NCBI RefSeq assembly: GCF_016765795.1
Contig: NZ_JAESVP010000002.1
Coordinates: forward strand, 1 to 64,000
DNA length: 64,000 nt
Source: Fuscibacter oryzae
Lineage (GTDB): Bacteria > Pseudomonadota > Alphaproteobacteria > Rhodobacterales > Rhodobacteraceae
Reading direction: 5' to 3'
Under the pieces are notes generated by a model, which worked only from the letters and a program-made list of their open reading frames with translations, searched no databases and was not told the DNA's origin. Both the position numbers and the translations under genes were made by a program. Shown here piece by piece: positions 46,323-55,537 of this stretch. Positions within the stretch are counted from its first letter, which is position 1. Each line of letters starts with the position of its first letter.

Positions 46323-47140
46323 GCGAGTGGCGCAATGCGCCGATCGAGCTGCCGCCGATCGGTCCTGTGGGTTTTGTGCTGGCCTTGGCCCGCGGGGTTG
46401 CTCTGGGCGTGGTGACCTATGGCTGCCTTGTGCTGCTGTTGCTGTTGCGCCTGATTGAGCGTCCGCTGTTCGGCGCCGAGCGCCCCATCACGCCGTGGTT
46501 GACGCAATTCGTGTGCCGCAGCGCCTTTTTCATCATGGGGCTGCGGCTGTCCGTGCAGGGCACGCCGATGCGGCAGAAGGGGGCGGTGGTGGCCAACCAT
46601 TCGTCCTGGCTGGATATTTTCGCGCTGAATGCGGTGCAGCGGGTCTATTTCGTCTCGAAATCCGAGGTGGCGGGCTGGCCGGGGATCGGCTGGCTGGCGC
46701 GGGCAACGGGCACCGTCTTTATTGCGCGCAAGGGCACCGAGGCAAAGCGCCAGCAAGAGCAGTTCGAGGCACGGCTGCGCCTTGGACACAAGCTGCTGTT
46801 TTTCCCCGAAGGCACCTCGACCGATGCCATCCGCGTCCTGCCGTTCAAATCCACGCTGTTCGCGGCCTTTTTCACCCATGGGCTGGACAGGGTGCTGCAT
46901 ATCCAGCCGGTCACGGTGATCTATCATGCGCCCTTGGGGCAGGACCCGCGGTTTTATGGCTGGTGGGGTTTGATGGATTTTGCGCCCAGCCTGTGGCGGG
47001 TCTTGGCAACCTGGCCGCAGGGCAGGGTGGAGGTGATCTTTCACCCCGAGGTTCCGGTGGATGCCTTTGCCGACCGCAAGGCGCTGGCTGCCCATTGCGA
47101 ACGGGTGATCCGGGCGGCCCATCGGTTGGCGGAAGGCTGA
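46319..47140 (+). CDS. olsA: 1-acyl-sn-glycerol-3-phosphate-type acyltransferase (lyso-ornithine lipid acyltransferase)
   Basis: A 273-residue membrane-associated acyltransferase with an N-terminal hydrophobic helix (about 15-45). The catalytic NHSSWLD (HX4D) and the FPEGTSTD block are clear. Overlap with olsB supports the OlsA role, adding a second acyl chain to lyso-ornithine lipid; a PlsC role is the alternative. Confidence 0.9.
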   Translation: MSEWRNAPIELPPIGPVGFVLALARGVALGVVTYGCLVLLLLLRLIERPLFGAERPITPWLTQFVCRSAFFIMGLRLSVQGTPMRQKGAVVANHSSWLDIFALNAVQRVYFVSKSEVAGWPGIGWLARATGTVFIARKGTEAKRQQEQFEARLRLGHKLLFFPEGTSTDAIRVLPFKSTLFAAFFTHGLDRVLHIQPVTVIYHAPLGQDPRFYGWWGLMDFAPSLWRVLATWPQGRVEVIFHPEVPVDAFADRKALAAHCERVIRAAHRLAEG

Positions 47141-47264
47141 CGGGGGAAAAGCCACGACTGGCCACAAGAAACCGATATTCGGGGGCGCCGACCCACTGGC
47201 ATTGCCAGAGCGATTGCGCTAGAGGGCGACTAACGACCGGCCCGCCCTTTGTGCTCTGGCGGAC

Positions 47265-47306
47265 CGGGGGTTTCACACCCCCGGACCCCCGTGGAGTATT
47301 TGAAAA
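47265..47306 (+). repeat. Dispersed hairpin + GATATTT-like element, copy 5
   Basis: CGGGGGTTTCACACCCCCG hairpin, then GACCCCCGTGGAGTATTTG. It shares the hairpin and the CCCCCGTGGAGTATTT tail with the other copies and lies between olsA and purQ, where it probably ends the olsBA transcript. Confidence 0.6.
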
Positions 47307-47350
47307 GGTGCAAGCGCCGGGTCCGCCTTGGTCCTTGAAGGAGCGCGCCC

Positions 47351-48019
47351 ATGAAAGCTGCTGTCGTCACCTTTCCCGGTTCGAATTGCGACCGTGATCT
47401 TGCCGTCGCCTTTGAGCGGGCGGGGTTTCAGGTGGCGCGGGTCTGGCACAAGGACAGTGCCTTGCCCGAGGGGACCGATGTGGTTGGCGTGCCCGGCGGG
47501 TTTTCATTCGGCGACTATCTGCGCTGTGGTGCGATTGCCGCGCAATCGCCGATCGCAGCGGCGGTGCGGGCCCATGCGGCGCGCGGCGGCTATGTGCTGG
47601 GCATCTGCAACGGCTTTCAGGTTCTGACCGAAATGCAACTGCTGCCCGGTGCGCTGATGCGCAATGCGGCGCTGAAATTCGTCTGCCGCCCAGTTCGCAT
47701 GACCGTGGCCACCACGGACAGCGCCTTTACCAGCGCCTATGCCAAGGGCAGCACGATCACCGTGCCCGTCGCCCACCATGACGGCAATTATACCATTGAT
47801 GCCGAGGGGCTGGCGCGGCTGAAGGCCGAGGATCGCATCGCCTTTCGCTATGACGGCAACCCCAATGGCGCGATGGATGACATTGCGGGGGTCCTGTCGG
47901 AGAACCGCCGCGTGCTGGGCATGATGCCCCACCCCGAGCGGGTGGTGGACGCCAGCCACGGCGGCACCGATGGGGCTGCCCTGTTCAAGGGGCTGATGGG
48001 CGGGTTGGCGCTGGCCTGA
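47351..48019 (+). CDS. purQ: Phosphoribosylformylglycinamidine synthase subunit PurQ
   Basis: A 222-residue glutamine amidotransferase that feeds ammonia to PurL in purine synthesis. The catalytic Cys86 is in GICNGFQVL and the His-Glu pair in MMPHPERV. The opening [16 protein letters not shown] is specific to PurQ. No purS or purL is adjacent. A GAAGGAGCG ribosome site precedes the ATG. Confidence 0.96.
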   Translation: MKAAVVTFPGSNCDRDLAVAFERAGFQVARVWHKDSALPEGTDVVGVPGGFSFGDYLRCGAIAAQSPIAAAVRAHAARGGYVLGICNGFQVLTEMQLLPGALMRNAALKFVCRPVRMTVATTDSAFTSAYAKGSTITVPVAHHDGNYTIDAEGLARLKAEDRIAFRYDGNPNGAMDDIAGVLSENRRVLGMMPHPERVVDASHGGTDGAALFKGLMGGLALA

Positions 48020-48065
48020 ACCCCATCGCCTTGAGGCGGCGCGGGTGAGACCCTAGAATCGCCCC

Positions 48066-49844
48066 ATGCAGGATACGCCCCCCAACCAGCCTAATGGCCC
48101 GATTGCCTCGGGTGATGGTGCTGCAACCCCTTCGTGGCGGATGCGGCTGGCGGTGGTTGTGTTGCTGCTGATTGCGGCGGGGACGGTGTTGATCACCAAT
48201 CGCTGGCTGTCGGAACGCTTTACCGAAACCACGCGCAACCGGGCCGAACTGCGGGTCGCCCTTTATTCCGGCAATGTCGTCAGCGAGTTGCAGCGCACCT
48301 CGGTTGTGCCCCTGCTGCTGGCGGCGGATCCGGCGATCCGCAACGCGCTGATGAAGGGCACGTTTCCCGACACCACGCTGCGCCTGATGCAGGTGCAGGA
48401 AGAGATTGGCGTGGCGGCGATCATGCTTTTGGACAAAGACGGTCGCGTGACGGGGGCGACCGACCGCAACCTTCTGGGCAGCCAGCACCGCGACCGCAGT
48501 TATTTCTTTGAGGCATTGCGCAGCAAGGACACCGTTTTTGCAGCAGCGCCCCGCGATGGCGGCGGCTTTGATTTCACCTATTCCCGCGCGATCAACGTCG
48601 AGGGCGATACGCTGGGCGTGATCGTCGTGGGCGTCGATCTGATGAAATACGAACGCTCTTGGGCGGGATTGCAGGATGAGGTGGTGGTGACCGACAGCAC
48701 CGGCACCGTGATCTTGTCCACCCATACCTCTTGGCGGGGCAAGCCGCTGGATCAGGCGATGACCGCGGCCGACACGCCTTCGGCCTTTGGGCTGGCGCTG
48801 AAAGGGGCGGCGGACTGGGCGCAGAACCCGCCCGATGCCTATGTCTCGGGCGAGGCGGTGTTGCGGGCCGAGGGGCGGGTGCCGTTCCGCGGCTGGAAGA
48901 TGATCATCTTCACCACCTTTGATTCGGTACGCGAACGGGTGAACGGTGTCATCGCGCTGGAGATCATGGGCTTTGCCATTCTGGCGGCGCTGACCTTTTA
49001 CCTCATGTCGCGCAAGGCGTGGTCGCAAAGCCAGTCGTTCCGGCGGGAGTCTGCGGAGTTGCGGTTGCTGAACGCCCGCCTCAGTCGCGAGATTGCCGAG
49101 CGCGAGAAGGTTCAGAAGAACCTAGAGGTGGCAGAGTTGACGCTTGCACAATCGTCCAAGCTGGCCGCGTTGGGCGAAATGTCGGCGGCGGTCAGCCACG
49201 AGTTGAACCAGCCCTTGGCCGCGATGAAAACCTACCTCGCGGGCGCGCGGTTGTTGTTGCAAAGGAAGCGGCCCGAGGAGGCGCTGTCCTCTTTCCAGCG
49301 GATTGACGACCTGATCGAGCGGATGGGCGCGATCACCCGGCAACTCAAATCCTATGCCCGCAAGGGCGGCGAGGCGTTCGAGCCGGTCGATCTGCGCAAC
49401 TGCCTGTCGTCGGCCCTGTCGATGATGGAACCGCAGTTGAAGGCGCGGGTGGTGCGGATCACCCGCACCCTGCCGCGCCAGCCCGTGATGGTGATGGCCG
49501 ACCGTATCCGGCTGGAACAAGTGATCATCAACCTTTTGCGCAACGCGCTGGATGCGACCAAGGATGTTGCCGCGCCGCAGATCGACCTGATCCTGACCAT
49601 GGGCGAGACGGCGGTTCTGGCCGTGCGTGACAATGGCCACGGCATCAGCGAAATGGAAAATATCTTCGAGCCCTTCTACACGACGAAAAAACCCGGAGAG
49701 GGTGTCGGTCTGGGTTTGGCGATTTCGTCGGGCATCATGACCGACCTTGGCGGGCGCCTGACGGCGCGCAACGCCGATGGCACGGGTGCGGTGTTCGAAA
49801 TGCAGCTGCCGATCCTTGGCAGCGAAGCAAAAGCAGCAGAATAG
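48066..49844 (+). CDS. dctB: C4-dicarboxylate sensor histidine kinase DctB-like
   Basis: A 592-residue inner-membrane kinase. Helix 1 is at about 26-46, followed by a periplasmic double-PDC/Cache-type sensor (about 50-285) and a second helix (about 297-318). Then come a coiled-coil, the HisKA box with H378 (AVSHELNQPLAAMKTYL), and HATPase motifs N (LLRNALDAT), G1 (DNGHGI) and G2 (GEGVGLGLAIS). DctB proteins sense succinate/fumarate/malate and act through DctD, encoded 11 bp downstream. The ligand is assumed from family. The dicarboxylate transporter genes are not here. Confidence 0.88.
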   Translation: MQDTPPNQPNGPIASGDGAATPSWRMRLAVVVLLLIAAGTVLITNRWLSERFTETTRNRAELRVALYSGNVVSELQRTSVVPLLLAADPAIRNALMKGTFPDTTLRLMQVQEEIGVAAIMLLDKDGRVTGATDRNLLGSQHRDRSYFFEALRSKDTVFAAAPRDGGGFDFTYSRAINVEGDTLGVIVVGVDLMKYERSWAGLQDEVVVTDSTGTVILSTHTSWRGKPLDQAMTAADTPSAFGLALKGAADWAQNPPDAYVSGEAVLRAEGRVPFRGWKMIIFTTFDSVRERVNGVIALEIMGFAILAALTFYLMSRKAWSQSQSFRRESAELRLLNARLSREIAEREKVQKNLEVAELTLAQSSKLAALGEMSAAVSHELNQPLAAMKTYLAGARLLLQRKRPEEALSSFQRIDDLIERMGAITRQLKSYARKGGEAFEPVDLRNCLSSALSMMEPQLKARVVRITRTLPRQPVMVMADRIRLEQVIINLLRNALDATKDVAAPQIDLILTMGETAVLAVRDNGHGISEMENIFEPFYTTKKPGEGVGLGLAISSGIMTDLGGRLTARNADGTGAVFEMQLPILGSEAKAAE

Positions 49845-49855
49845 GGGGTTCGTGA

Positions 49856-51187
49856 ATGGCACGAGCGATGAAAGTGGCAATCGTCGATGACGAGGCCGAT
49901 ATGCGCGCCTCGATCAGCCAGTGGCTGGCCCTGTCGGGGTTTGACACCGAAACCTATGCCAGCGCCGAAGACGCGCTGAAGGTGATCGGGCCGGAGTGGC
50001 CGGGTGTCGTGGTCAGCGACATCCGGATGCCGGGCATGGATGGGATGGCGTTTCTGAAACGCCTGATGGGCATGGATTCGGGCCTGCCGGTCATCATGAT
50101 CACCGGGCATGGCGACGTGCCGATGGCGGTCGAGGCGATGCGGGTCGGCGCGTGGGATTTTCTGGAAAAGCCCTTCAACCCCGACCGGATGACCGAACTG
50201 GCCAAGCGCGCCACGCAGGCCCGGCGGATGACACTGGACAACCGCGCCTTGCGCAAGGAACTGGCCGACGGCTCGGTTCTGATGAAGAAACTGATCGGCG
50301 CCAGCCCGACGATGGAGCGGCTGCGCGAGGACATCCTTGATCTGGGGCAGGCGGACAGCCACGTTCTGATCGACGGCGAAACCGGCACTGGGAAGACTTT
50401 GGTGGCCCATGCGCTGCACGCGGTGGGGCCGCGGGCGTCGAAGAAATTCGTGACCATTTCCTGCGCCGCCTGGGGCGAGGATCAGCTTGCCGCCAAGCTG
50501 TTCGGCCCCTCGGATGACGGCAACCTGCCGCTGGTTGAGGAGGCGCGCGGCGGCACCCTGTGCCTGGAAGACATCGAAAGCCTGAGCCACCCGCTGCAAT
50601 CGCGCCTGCTGACCTTTATCAACGAACAGGGCCTGCCACCGGAAACCCGGATCATCGCGATTTGCAACGAACATGCGCCGGACAAGACGCTGCAGGATGC
50701 GCTGCGGTCCGACCTGTTCTACCGGCTGGGCGCCATGACGATCATCTGCCCGCCGCTGCGGTCGCGGGGCGAGGACATTCTGACCCTGTTCAACCGCGCG
50801 GCCGAGGCGTTTTCGGAAGAATACGGCTGCGCCGCGCCGCAGGTGACCGCGCAAGAGGCCGCACAGCTGTTGCAGGCGCCGTGGCCGGGCAATGTGCGCC
50901 AGCTGGTGAACATTGCCGAACGGGCGGTGTTGCAGAACCGCCGGGGCACCGGGTCCATCGCCTCCTTGCTGATGGCCGATAACGAAAGTACTGACCCGAC
51001 CGCGCTGACCACCGAAGGCAAACCGCTGAAGGAATATGTCGAAGCGTTCGAACGCATGCTGATCGACAACACCATGCGCCGCCACAAGGGCAGCATTACC
51101 AGCGTGATGGACGAGCTGTGCCTGCCGCGCCGGACGCTGAACGAAAAGATGGCCAAGTACGGGTTGCAGCGTCAGGATTACGTCTGA
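49856..51187 (+). CDS. dctD: DctD-like response regulator lacking the sigma-54 GAFTGA loop
   Basis: A 443-residue regulator. Receiver domain 1-120 with phospho-acceptor D55 (VVSDIRMPGMDG). AAA+ domain has Walker A GETGTGKT (174-181) and PPLRSRGEDI, and a C-terminal Fis-type HTH (GSITSVMDELCLPRRTLNEKM). The usual ELFGHEKGAFTGA stretch is missing: the region reads KLFGPSDDGNLPLVEEARG, so the L1 loop that contacts sigma-54 is shortened, and the Walker B is LCLEDIES instead of the normal FLDE. Rhodobacter capsulatus NtrC has a similar loss and works with the housekeeping sigma. ATG 49856 has GGGGG before it; another ATG lies 4 codons later. Confidence 0.88.
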   Translation: MARAMKVAIVDDEADMRASISQWLALSGFDTETYASAEDALKVIGPEWPGVVVSDIRMPGMDGMAFLKRLMGMDSGLPVIMITGHGDVPMAVEAMRVGAWDFLEKPFNPDRMTELAKRATQARRMTLDNRALRKELADGSVLMKKLIGASPTMERLREDILDLGQADSHVLIDGETGTGKTLVAHALHAVGPRASKKFVTISCAAWGEDQLAAKLFGPSDDGNLPLVEEARGGTLCLEDIESLSHPLQSRLLTFINEQGLPPETRIIAICNEHAPDKTLQDALRSDLFYRLGAMTIICPPLRSRGEDILTLFNRAAEAFSEEYGCAAPQVTAQEAAQLLQAPWPGNVRQLVNIAERAVLQNRRGTGSIASLLMADNESTDPTALTTEGKPLKEYVEAFERMLIDNTMRRHKGSITSVMDELCLPRRTLNEKMAKYGLQRQDYV

Positions 51188-51191
51188 CTGT

Positions 51192-51218
51192 ATCGGCGCG
51201 TGCGAACCACGCGCCGAT
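51192..51218 (+). terminator. Stem-loop after dctD
   Basis: ATCGGCGCGTG-CGAAC-CACGCGCCGAT, a perfect 11-bp stem beginning 5 bp after the dctD stop. No T-run follows, so it may be a 3'-end stabiliser or a rho-assisted end. Confidence 0.5.
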
Positions 51219-51578
51219 CCTGACCCGCGCCGCGAAGGGCGGGCGCGAAAAATCCCATTGTAATCGACAGGAATTTCCCCATAGGGTCATCCCAAGCGTG
51301 CATCTGCACGCCAAGGAATTCTCCCTTGCCGTTCTGGCGCGCCTGCCGCGCCGCCCGGAAAGGGCCGGATCGGTCCGGTAACGGACTGTCGTATTGCCCG
51401 CAAGTCACTGACGAAACGGGCTTTTTCAGGCGGGTGGCGCAAGCCGCCCTTATGTGAGACCGCGATGCTGCGAGCGAGTGATTTCGGAACAGGCGAGGGG
51501 TGCCCACGGGGCATGGCCCGCCTGTCCGCACCGCGCAGCCTTGCCCAGACAAGCCGCCCCGAAACCGCAAGGACGACC

Positions 51579-51614
51579 GCCGGACCTGGGTCCGGCCCGG
51601 AAATGCTTTCCGGG
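51579..51614 (+). promoter_or_regulatory. Twin hairpins immediately upstream of rne start
   Basis: GCCGGACC-TG-GGTCCGGC (51579-51596) and CCCGGAAA-TGC-TTTCCGGG (51596-51614) share one base and end 14 bases before the rne ATG. They could gate translation or mark RNase E autoregulation. Confidence 0.6.
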
Positions 51615-51628
51615 CGCGAAAGATCAAA

Positions 51629-54352
51629 ATGTCGAAGAAAATGCTTATCGATGCCACCCACGCGGAAGAGACCCGCGTTGTCGTGGTGGACGGAAACAAG
51701 GTCGAAGAGTTCGATTTTGAAACCGTAAACAAGCGCCAGCTTGCCGGAAACATCTATCTGGCCAAGGTGACGCGGGTGGAACCCTCGCTTCAGGCGGCTT
51801 TTGTGGATTATGGCGGAAACCGCCATGGCTTCTTGGCCTTTGCCGAAATCCACCCCGATTATTACCAGATCCCGGTTGCCGACCGCAAAGCGCTGCTTGA
51901 AGAAGAGCGCGCCTATGCCCGTGCGCAGGACGAAGAGGAAAACCGCCGCGCCCGTCGCCCGCGCCCGCAGCCCAAGGCCCAGTCGGTCGAGGGTGGCGAT
52001 GAGGTGCGGACCGCCGAAATCGGCGGCATGGATGTGGTGGATCTGGGCGATGAAACCGGGGCCGACGCCCTGGTGACCGAGGTGCCAGAGGCCGTGACCG
52101 CGGTTGAAGCCGTGGCCGATGATCAGCCCCATCTGGGCCATGACCACAGCCACGACCATGCCCATTCGCATGATGACAGCAACGGCGAGAAAGCCTATCG
52201 CGCCATCGACCACGCCTCCGATACCGATGACGAGATCGAGTCGATCGCCGAAGAGGATGTGGCCGAGGAAATCAGCGCCCCGCGCAAACCGCGCCCGCGC
52301 CGCTACAAGATCCAAGAGGTCGTCAAGGTTCGCCAGATCATGCTGGTGCAGGTGGTCAAGGAAGAGCGGGGCAACAAGGGCGCCGCACTGACTACCTATC
52401 TGTCGCTGGCCGGTCGTTACTGCGTTCTGATGCCCAACACCGCGCGCGGCGGTGGCATTTCGCGCAAGATCACCAATGCGGCCGACCGTAAAAAGCTTAA
52501 GGAAATCGCGGGCGAGATGGACGTGCCGGAAGGTGCGGGCCTGATCGTGCGGACGGCAGGGGCCAAGCGCACCAAGCCGGAAATCAAGCGCGATTACGAA
52601 TACCTGATGCGGCTCTGGGAAGAAATTCGCCAGCTGACGCTGAAATCCATAGCACCTGCCCAGATTTATGAGGAGGGCAACCTGATCAAGCGCACGATCC
52701 GCGACCTGCACAGCCGCGAGATCGAGGAAATTCTGGTCGAAGGCGAGGCGGGTTACCGCACCGCCAAAGACTTCATGCGCATGATCATGCCCGCACAGGC
52801 GCGCGACGTGAAACGCTATGAAGACCCGACGCCGCTGTTCGCGCGCTATCAGGTCGAAGGCTATCTGGGCGGCATGTTCAACCCGGTGGTGCAGCTGAAA
52901 TCCGGCGGCTACATCGTGATCGGCGTGACCGAGGCGCTGGTGGCGATCGACGTGAACTCTGGTCGGGCGACCAAGGAAGGCTCGATCGAGGAAACCGCAC
53001 TCAAGACCAATCTTGAGGCGGCGGAAGAGATTGCGCGGCAGCTGCGCCTGCGCGACCTTGCCGGTCTGATCGTCATCGACTTCATCGACATGGAAGAGCG
53101 TCGTCACAACACCGCCGTCGAGAAGAAGCTGAAGGACAAGCTGAAAACCGACCGCGCCCGCATTCAGGTGGGTCGCATCTCGGGCTTTGGCCTGATGGAG
53201 ATGAGCCGTCAGCGCCTGCGCCCCGGCATGCTGGAATCGACGACTCAGCCGTGCAGCCATTGCCACGGCACCGGCCTGATCCGGTCGGATGACAGCCTTG
53301 GCTTGCAAGTGCTGCGCGCGCTGGAAGAAGAAGGCACGCGCAAGCGGTCGAAAGAGGTGCTGCTGAAGGCGCCCATCGGCATCGTGAACTTCCTGATCAA
53401 CCAAAAGCGCGAACACATCGCCCTGATCGAAGCGCGCTATGGCATGTCGGTGCGGATCGAGGCCGATCCGGCGCTGGTCAGCCCGGATTACTCGATTGAA
53501 AAGTTCAAGACGGCCACCCGCGTGGTGCCGGAACAGGCCACCGTCATTTCTGGCAATGCCAGCCTGATGGGCGCGCCGGTCGAGGAGGAAGACGAGGATA
53601 TCGTCGAAGCCGAGATCATCGAGGATGAGGACGAGGCAGAAGCACCCGTTGCTGTTGCAGCCGCGCCGGTCGAGGACAAGGGCGAAGGCCCGTCGAAGAA
53701 AAAGCGTCGCCGTCGGCGTCGCCGCAAGCCCGGTTCGGCTGGGCAGGCCGGTGCCAATGGCGTGGGCGCTGATGACGAAGCTGACGGCGATGTCGATGGT
53801 GAGGATGACGGCGAAGAAGCTGACGGGGAGGACGGCGTAACTGAAGCCCCGGTCGAGGCGGTGGCCGTTGTTGCCGAAGCCGTGGCAGAGGTGGCGGTCG
53901 AGGTGGCTCCGGTGACGAAGAAACCATCGTCGCGTGCCAAATCGGCGGCGGCCAAGGTGGCTGACGCCGAGGCCGTGGCCGCAAAGCCCAAGGCAACCCG
54001 CAGCCGTAGCACCAAGGCCAAGGCAGAGCCGGTGGCGGAAGACGCTGTCGCGCCGGTTGCCGAAGTGACTGCTGACGTTGCTGCCGAAGACGCCGCTCCG
54101 GCGAAGAAAACCGTGACCCGCACCCGCAAGGCACCTGCCAAGGCTCCGGCCAAAGCGGTGAAAGACGTGCCGGTGGTGGCCGAGGCTACCCCCGCTGTGG
54201 CAGAGACGCCCGCACCGGTGTTGCAGCCCGATCCCGGTCTTGAACCCGCCCCGGTGACGGTGGCGCTGCGGCCCGATCCGCAGGATGCTCCGGCAGCGAC
54301 GGATAAACCTGACGCCCCCAAGCGCAAGGGCTGGTGGTCGCTGGGCCGTTAA
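51629..54352 (+). CDS. rne: Ribonuclease E
   Basis: A 907-residue endoribonuclease that starts mRNA decay and processes rRNA/tRNA. The S1 domain is split by an acidic insert (about 100-220) with a His-rich run (HLGHDHSHDHAHSH, residues 168-181). The catalytic Asp pair D441 (AIDVNSG) and D484 (VIDFIDME) and the Zn-link CSHC (542-545) keep E. coli spacing. The C-terminal part (after about 650) is low-complexity, with an Arg cluster (KKRRRRRRRKPG) and Ala/Val/Glu/Lys repeats, likely the RNA- and degradosome-binding scaffold. ATG 51629 matches the family start MSKKMLIDATHAEETRV. Confidence 0.95.
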   Translation: MSKKMLIDATHAEETRVVVVDGNKVEEFDFETVNKRQLAGNIYLAKVTRVEPSLQAAFVDYGGNRHGFLAFAEIHPDYYQIPVADRKALLEEERAYARAQDEEENRRARRPRPQPKAQSVEGGDEVRTAEIGGMDVVDLGDETGADALVTEVPEAVTAVEAVADDQPHLGHDHSHDHAHSHDDSNGEKAYRAIDHASDTDDEIESIAEEDVAEEISAPRKPRPRRYKIQEVVKVRQIMLVQVVKEERGNKGAALTTYLSLAGRYCVLMPNTARGGGISRKITNAADRKKLKEIAGEMDVPEGAGLIVRTAGAKRTKPEIKRDYEYLMRLWEEIRQLTLKSIAPAQIYEEGNLIKRTIRDLHSREIEEILVEGEAGYRTAKDFMRMIMPAQARDVKRYEDPTPLFARYQVEGYLGGMFNPVVQLKSGGYIVIGVTEALVAIDVNSGRATKEGSIEETALKTNLEAAEEIARQLRLRDLAGLIVIDFIDMEERRHNTAVEKKLKDKLKTDRARIQVGRISGFGLMEMSRQRLRPGMLESTTQPCSHCHGTGLIRSDDSLGLQVLRALEEEGTRKRSKEVLLKAPIGIVNFLINQKREHIALIEARYGMSVRIEADPALVSPDYSIEKFKTATRVVPEQATVISGNASLMGAPVEEEDEDIVEAEIIEDEDEAEAPVAVAAAPVEDKGEGPSKKKRRRRRRRKPGSAGQAGANGVGADDEADGDVDGEDDGEEADGEDGVTEAPVEAVAVVAEAVAEVAVEVAPVTKKPSSRAKSAAAKVADAEAVAAKPKATRSRSTKAKAEPVAEDAVAPVAEVTADVAAEDAAPAKKTVTRTRKAPAKAPAKAVKDVPVVAEATPAVAETPAPVLQPDPGLEPAPVTVALRPDPQDAPAATDKPDAPKRKGWWSLGR

Positions 54353-54410
54353 GGCCCGGCCAATCGGTGTAGAGAAGCCGGGGCGGTGGGGAAACCTGCC
54401 GCCCTTGGTC

Positions 54411-54641
54411 TTACGGGCCGCGCCGGATCAGATACAGCGCCACGGCCCCGTCGCTGGCCGCGCCCAGAAAGGCGTGGCCCGCTTCGGCGCAGAAATGCGG
54501 CAGGTCGATTGCGGCCATCGCGTCGGTTGCCCTTACCCGCAGCACCTGACCGGGCTGCATCTCCATCAGCCGCTTGCGCGCGCGCAAGACGGGCAGGGGG
54601 CACAACAGCCCCTCGCAGTCGATTTCCGTGTCCCATTCCAT
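54411..54641 (-). CDS. tusA: TusA-family sulfur carrier protein
   Basis: 76 residues. The CPxP motif with catalytic Cys14 (DCEGLLCPLPVLRARKRL) is present. TusA proteins relay persulfide sulfur for tRNA thiolation or molybdenum cofactor. A second Cys at position 9 in the DCEG segment precedes it. ATG 54641. It is divergent from ccdA by 112 bp and convergent with rne. Confidence 0.9.
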   Translation of the reverse strand: MEWDTEIDCEGLLCPLPVLRARKRLMEMQPGQVLRVRATDAMAAIDLPHFCAEAGHAFLGAASDGAVALYLIRRGP

Positions 54642-54753
54642 GCCGCCTGATACCGCCACGCCACAAATCGCGCCAGTCCTGACGCATGTGTGACCCTTTG
54701 ACCGGATGACGCAGGCCGCAGGGCGCGCTATCAGCAGGGGGCAGGAGGGCCCC

Positions 54754-55494
54754 ATGTTCGGCATCGACATTCTTGACGCAAGCCTTTTGCCAGCTTTGCT
54801 GGTCGCCCTGATCGCGGGCACCCTGTCGTTCCTGTCGCCCTGCGTGCTGCCGATTGTGCCGCCCTATCTGGCCTATATGTCGGGCATTTCGGTGGGCGAG
54901 ATGAAGCAGGGCCGCGCGCCGGTGCTGGCAGCGCTGTTCTTTGTGCTGGGTCTTTCGACGGTGTTCCTGCTGCTGGGCGCGGCAGCTTCGGCGTTCGGCG
55001 CGCTGCTGTTGGGCTATACCGATATGCTGTCCACCGTGGCCGGGGTGGTGGTGATGATCTTTGGCGCGCATTTCCTGCGCATCTTCCGCATTCCACTGTT
55101 TGACCGCGAGGCGCGGCTGGATGCGCCCGCGCAGGGCGGCAGCGCCCTTGGGGCCTATGCGCTGGGGCTGGCCTTTGCCTTTGGCTGGACACCCTGCATC
55201 GGCCCGCAACTGGCCGCCATTCTGACACTGGCCGCACAAGAGGGGTCGGTTGAGCGGGGGGCGGTGCTGCTGGCGGCCTATGCGCTGGGGCTGGGCATTC
55301 CCTTTATGGCCGTCGCGCTGTTCATGGGGCGGATGACGCCGGTCATGGCCTTTTTCAAACGCCATATGGAGCGGATCGAGCGGATTTCCGGCCTGATGCT
55401 GTGGACCATCGGCCTGTTGATGCTGACCGGAGGATTTTCAGCCTTTTCCTACTGGCTCCTGGAGCATTTGCCCTTTCTGGCCGAGATCGGCTGA
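54754..55494 (+). CDS. ccdA: Cytochrome c biogenesis protein CcdA
   Basis: A 246-residue six-helix inner-membrane protein that carries electrons from thioredoxin to the periplasm for cytochrome c maturation. The two active cysteines are in TLSFLSPCVLPIVPPYL (C30) and FGWTPCIGPQL. A CAGGAGG site precedes the ATG at 54754. The next gene is 43 bp later. Confidence 0.95.
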   Translation: MFGIDILDASLLPALLVALIAGTLSFLSPCVLPIVPPYLAYMSGISVGEMKQGRAPVLAALFFVLGLSTVFLLLGAAASAFGALLLGYTDMLSTVAGVVVMIFGAHFLRIFRIPLFDREARLDAPAQGGSALGAYALGLAFAFGWTPCIGPQLAAILTLAAQEGSVERGAVLLAAYALGLGIPFMAVALFMGRMTPVMAFFKRHMERIERISGLMLWTIGLLMLTGGFSAFSYWLLEHLPFLAEIG

Positions 55495-55537
55495 TCCCTT
55501 CCCGAAAATCGCCCAAATCGGCAATCAGAAAGGCCGG

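Larger units (their letters stand above)
51188..51628 (+). other. Long 5' region of rne
   Basis: 441 bp between dctD and rne. It begins with a perfect 11-bp hairpin (51192-51218) that may end the dctBD transcript, has several G/C-rich stems, and ends with two adjacent hairpins just before the rne start. No gene is supported here. A long structured leader is expected for rne, which is autoregulated through its 5' UTR in E. coli. Confidence 0.55.

Noticed and set aside
51395-51426. GCCCG...CGGGC followed by TTTTT in the rne leader, as a terminator
   Set aside because: The stem is only 5 bp with a 17-base loop, too weak to call with confidence.
51287-53416. Minus-strand reading frame of about 709 codons opposite rne
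   Set aside because: Shadow of the rne coding frame, with no ribosome site or recognisable domain.
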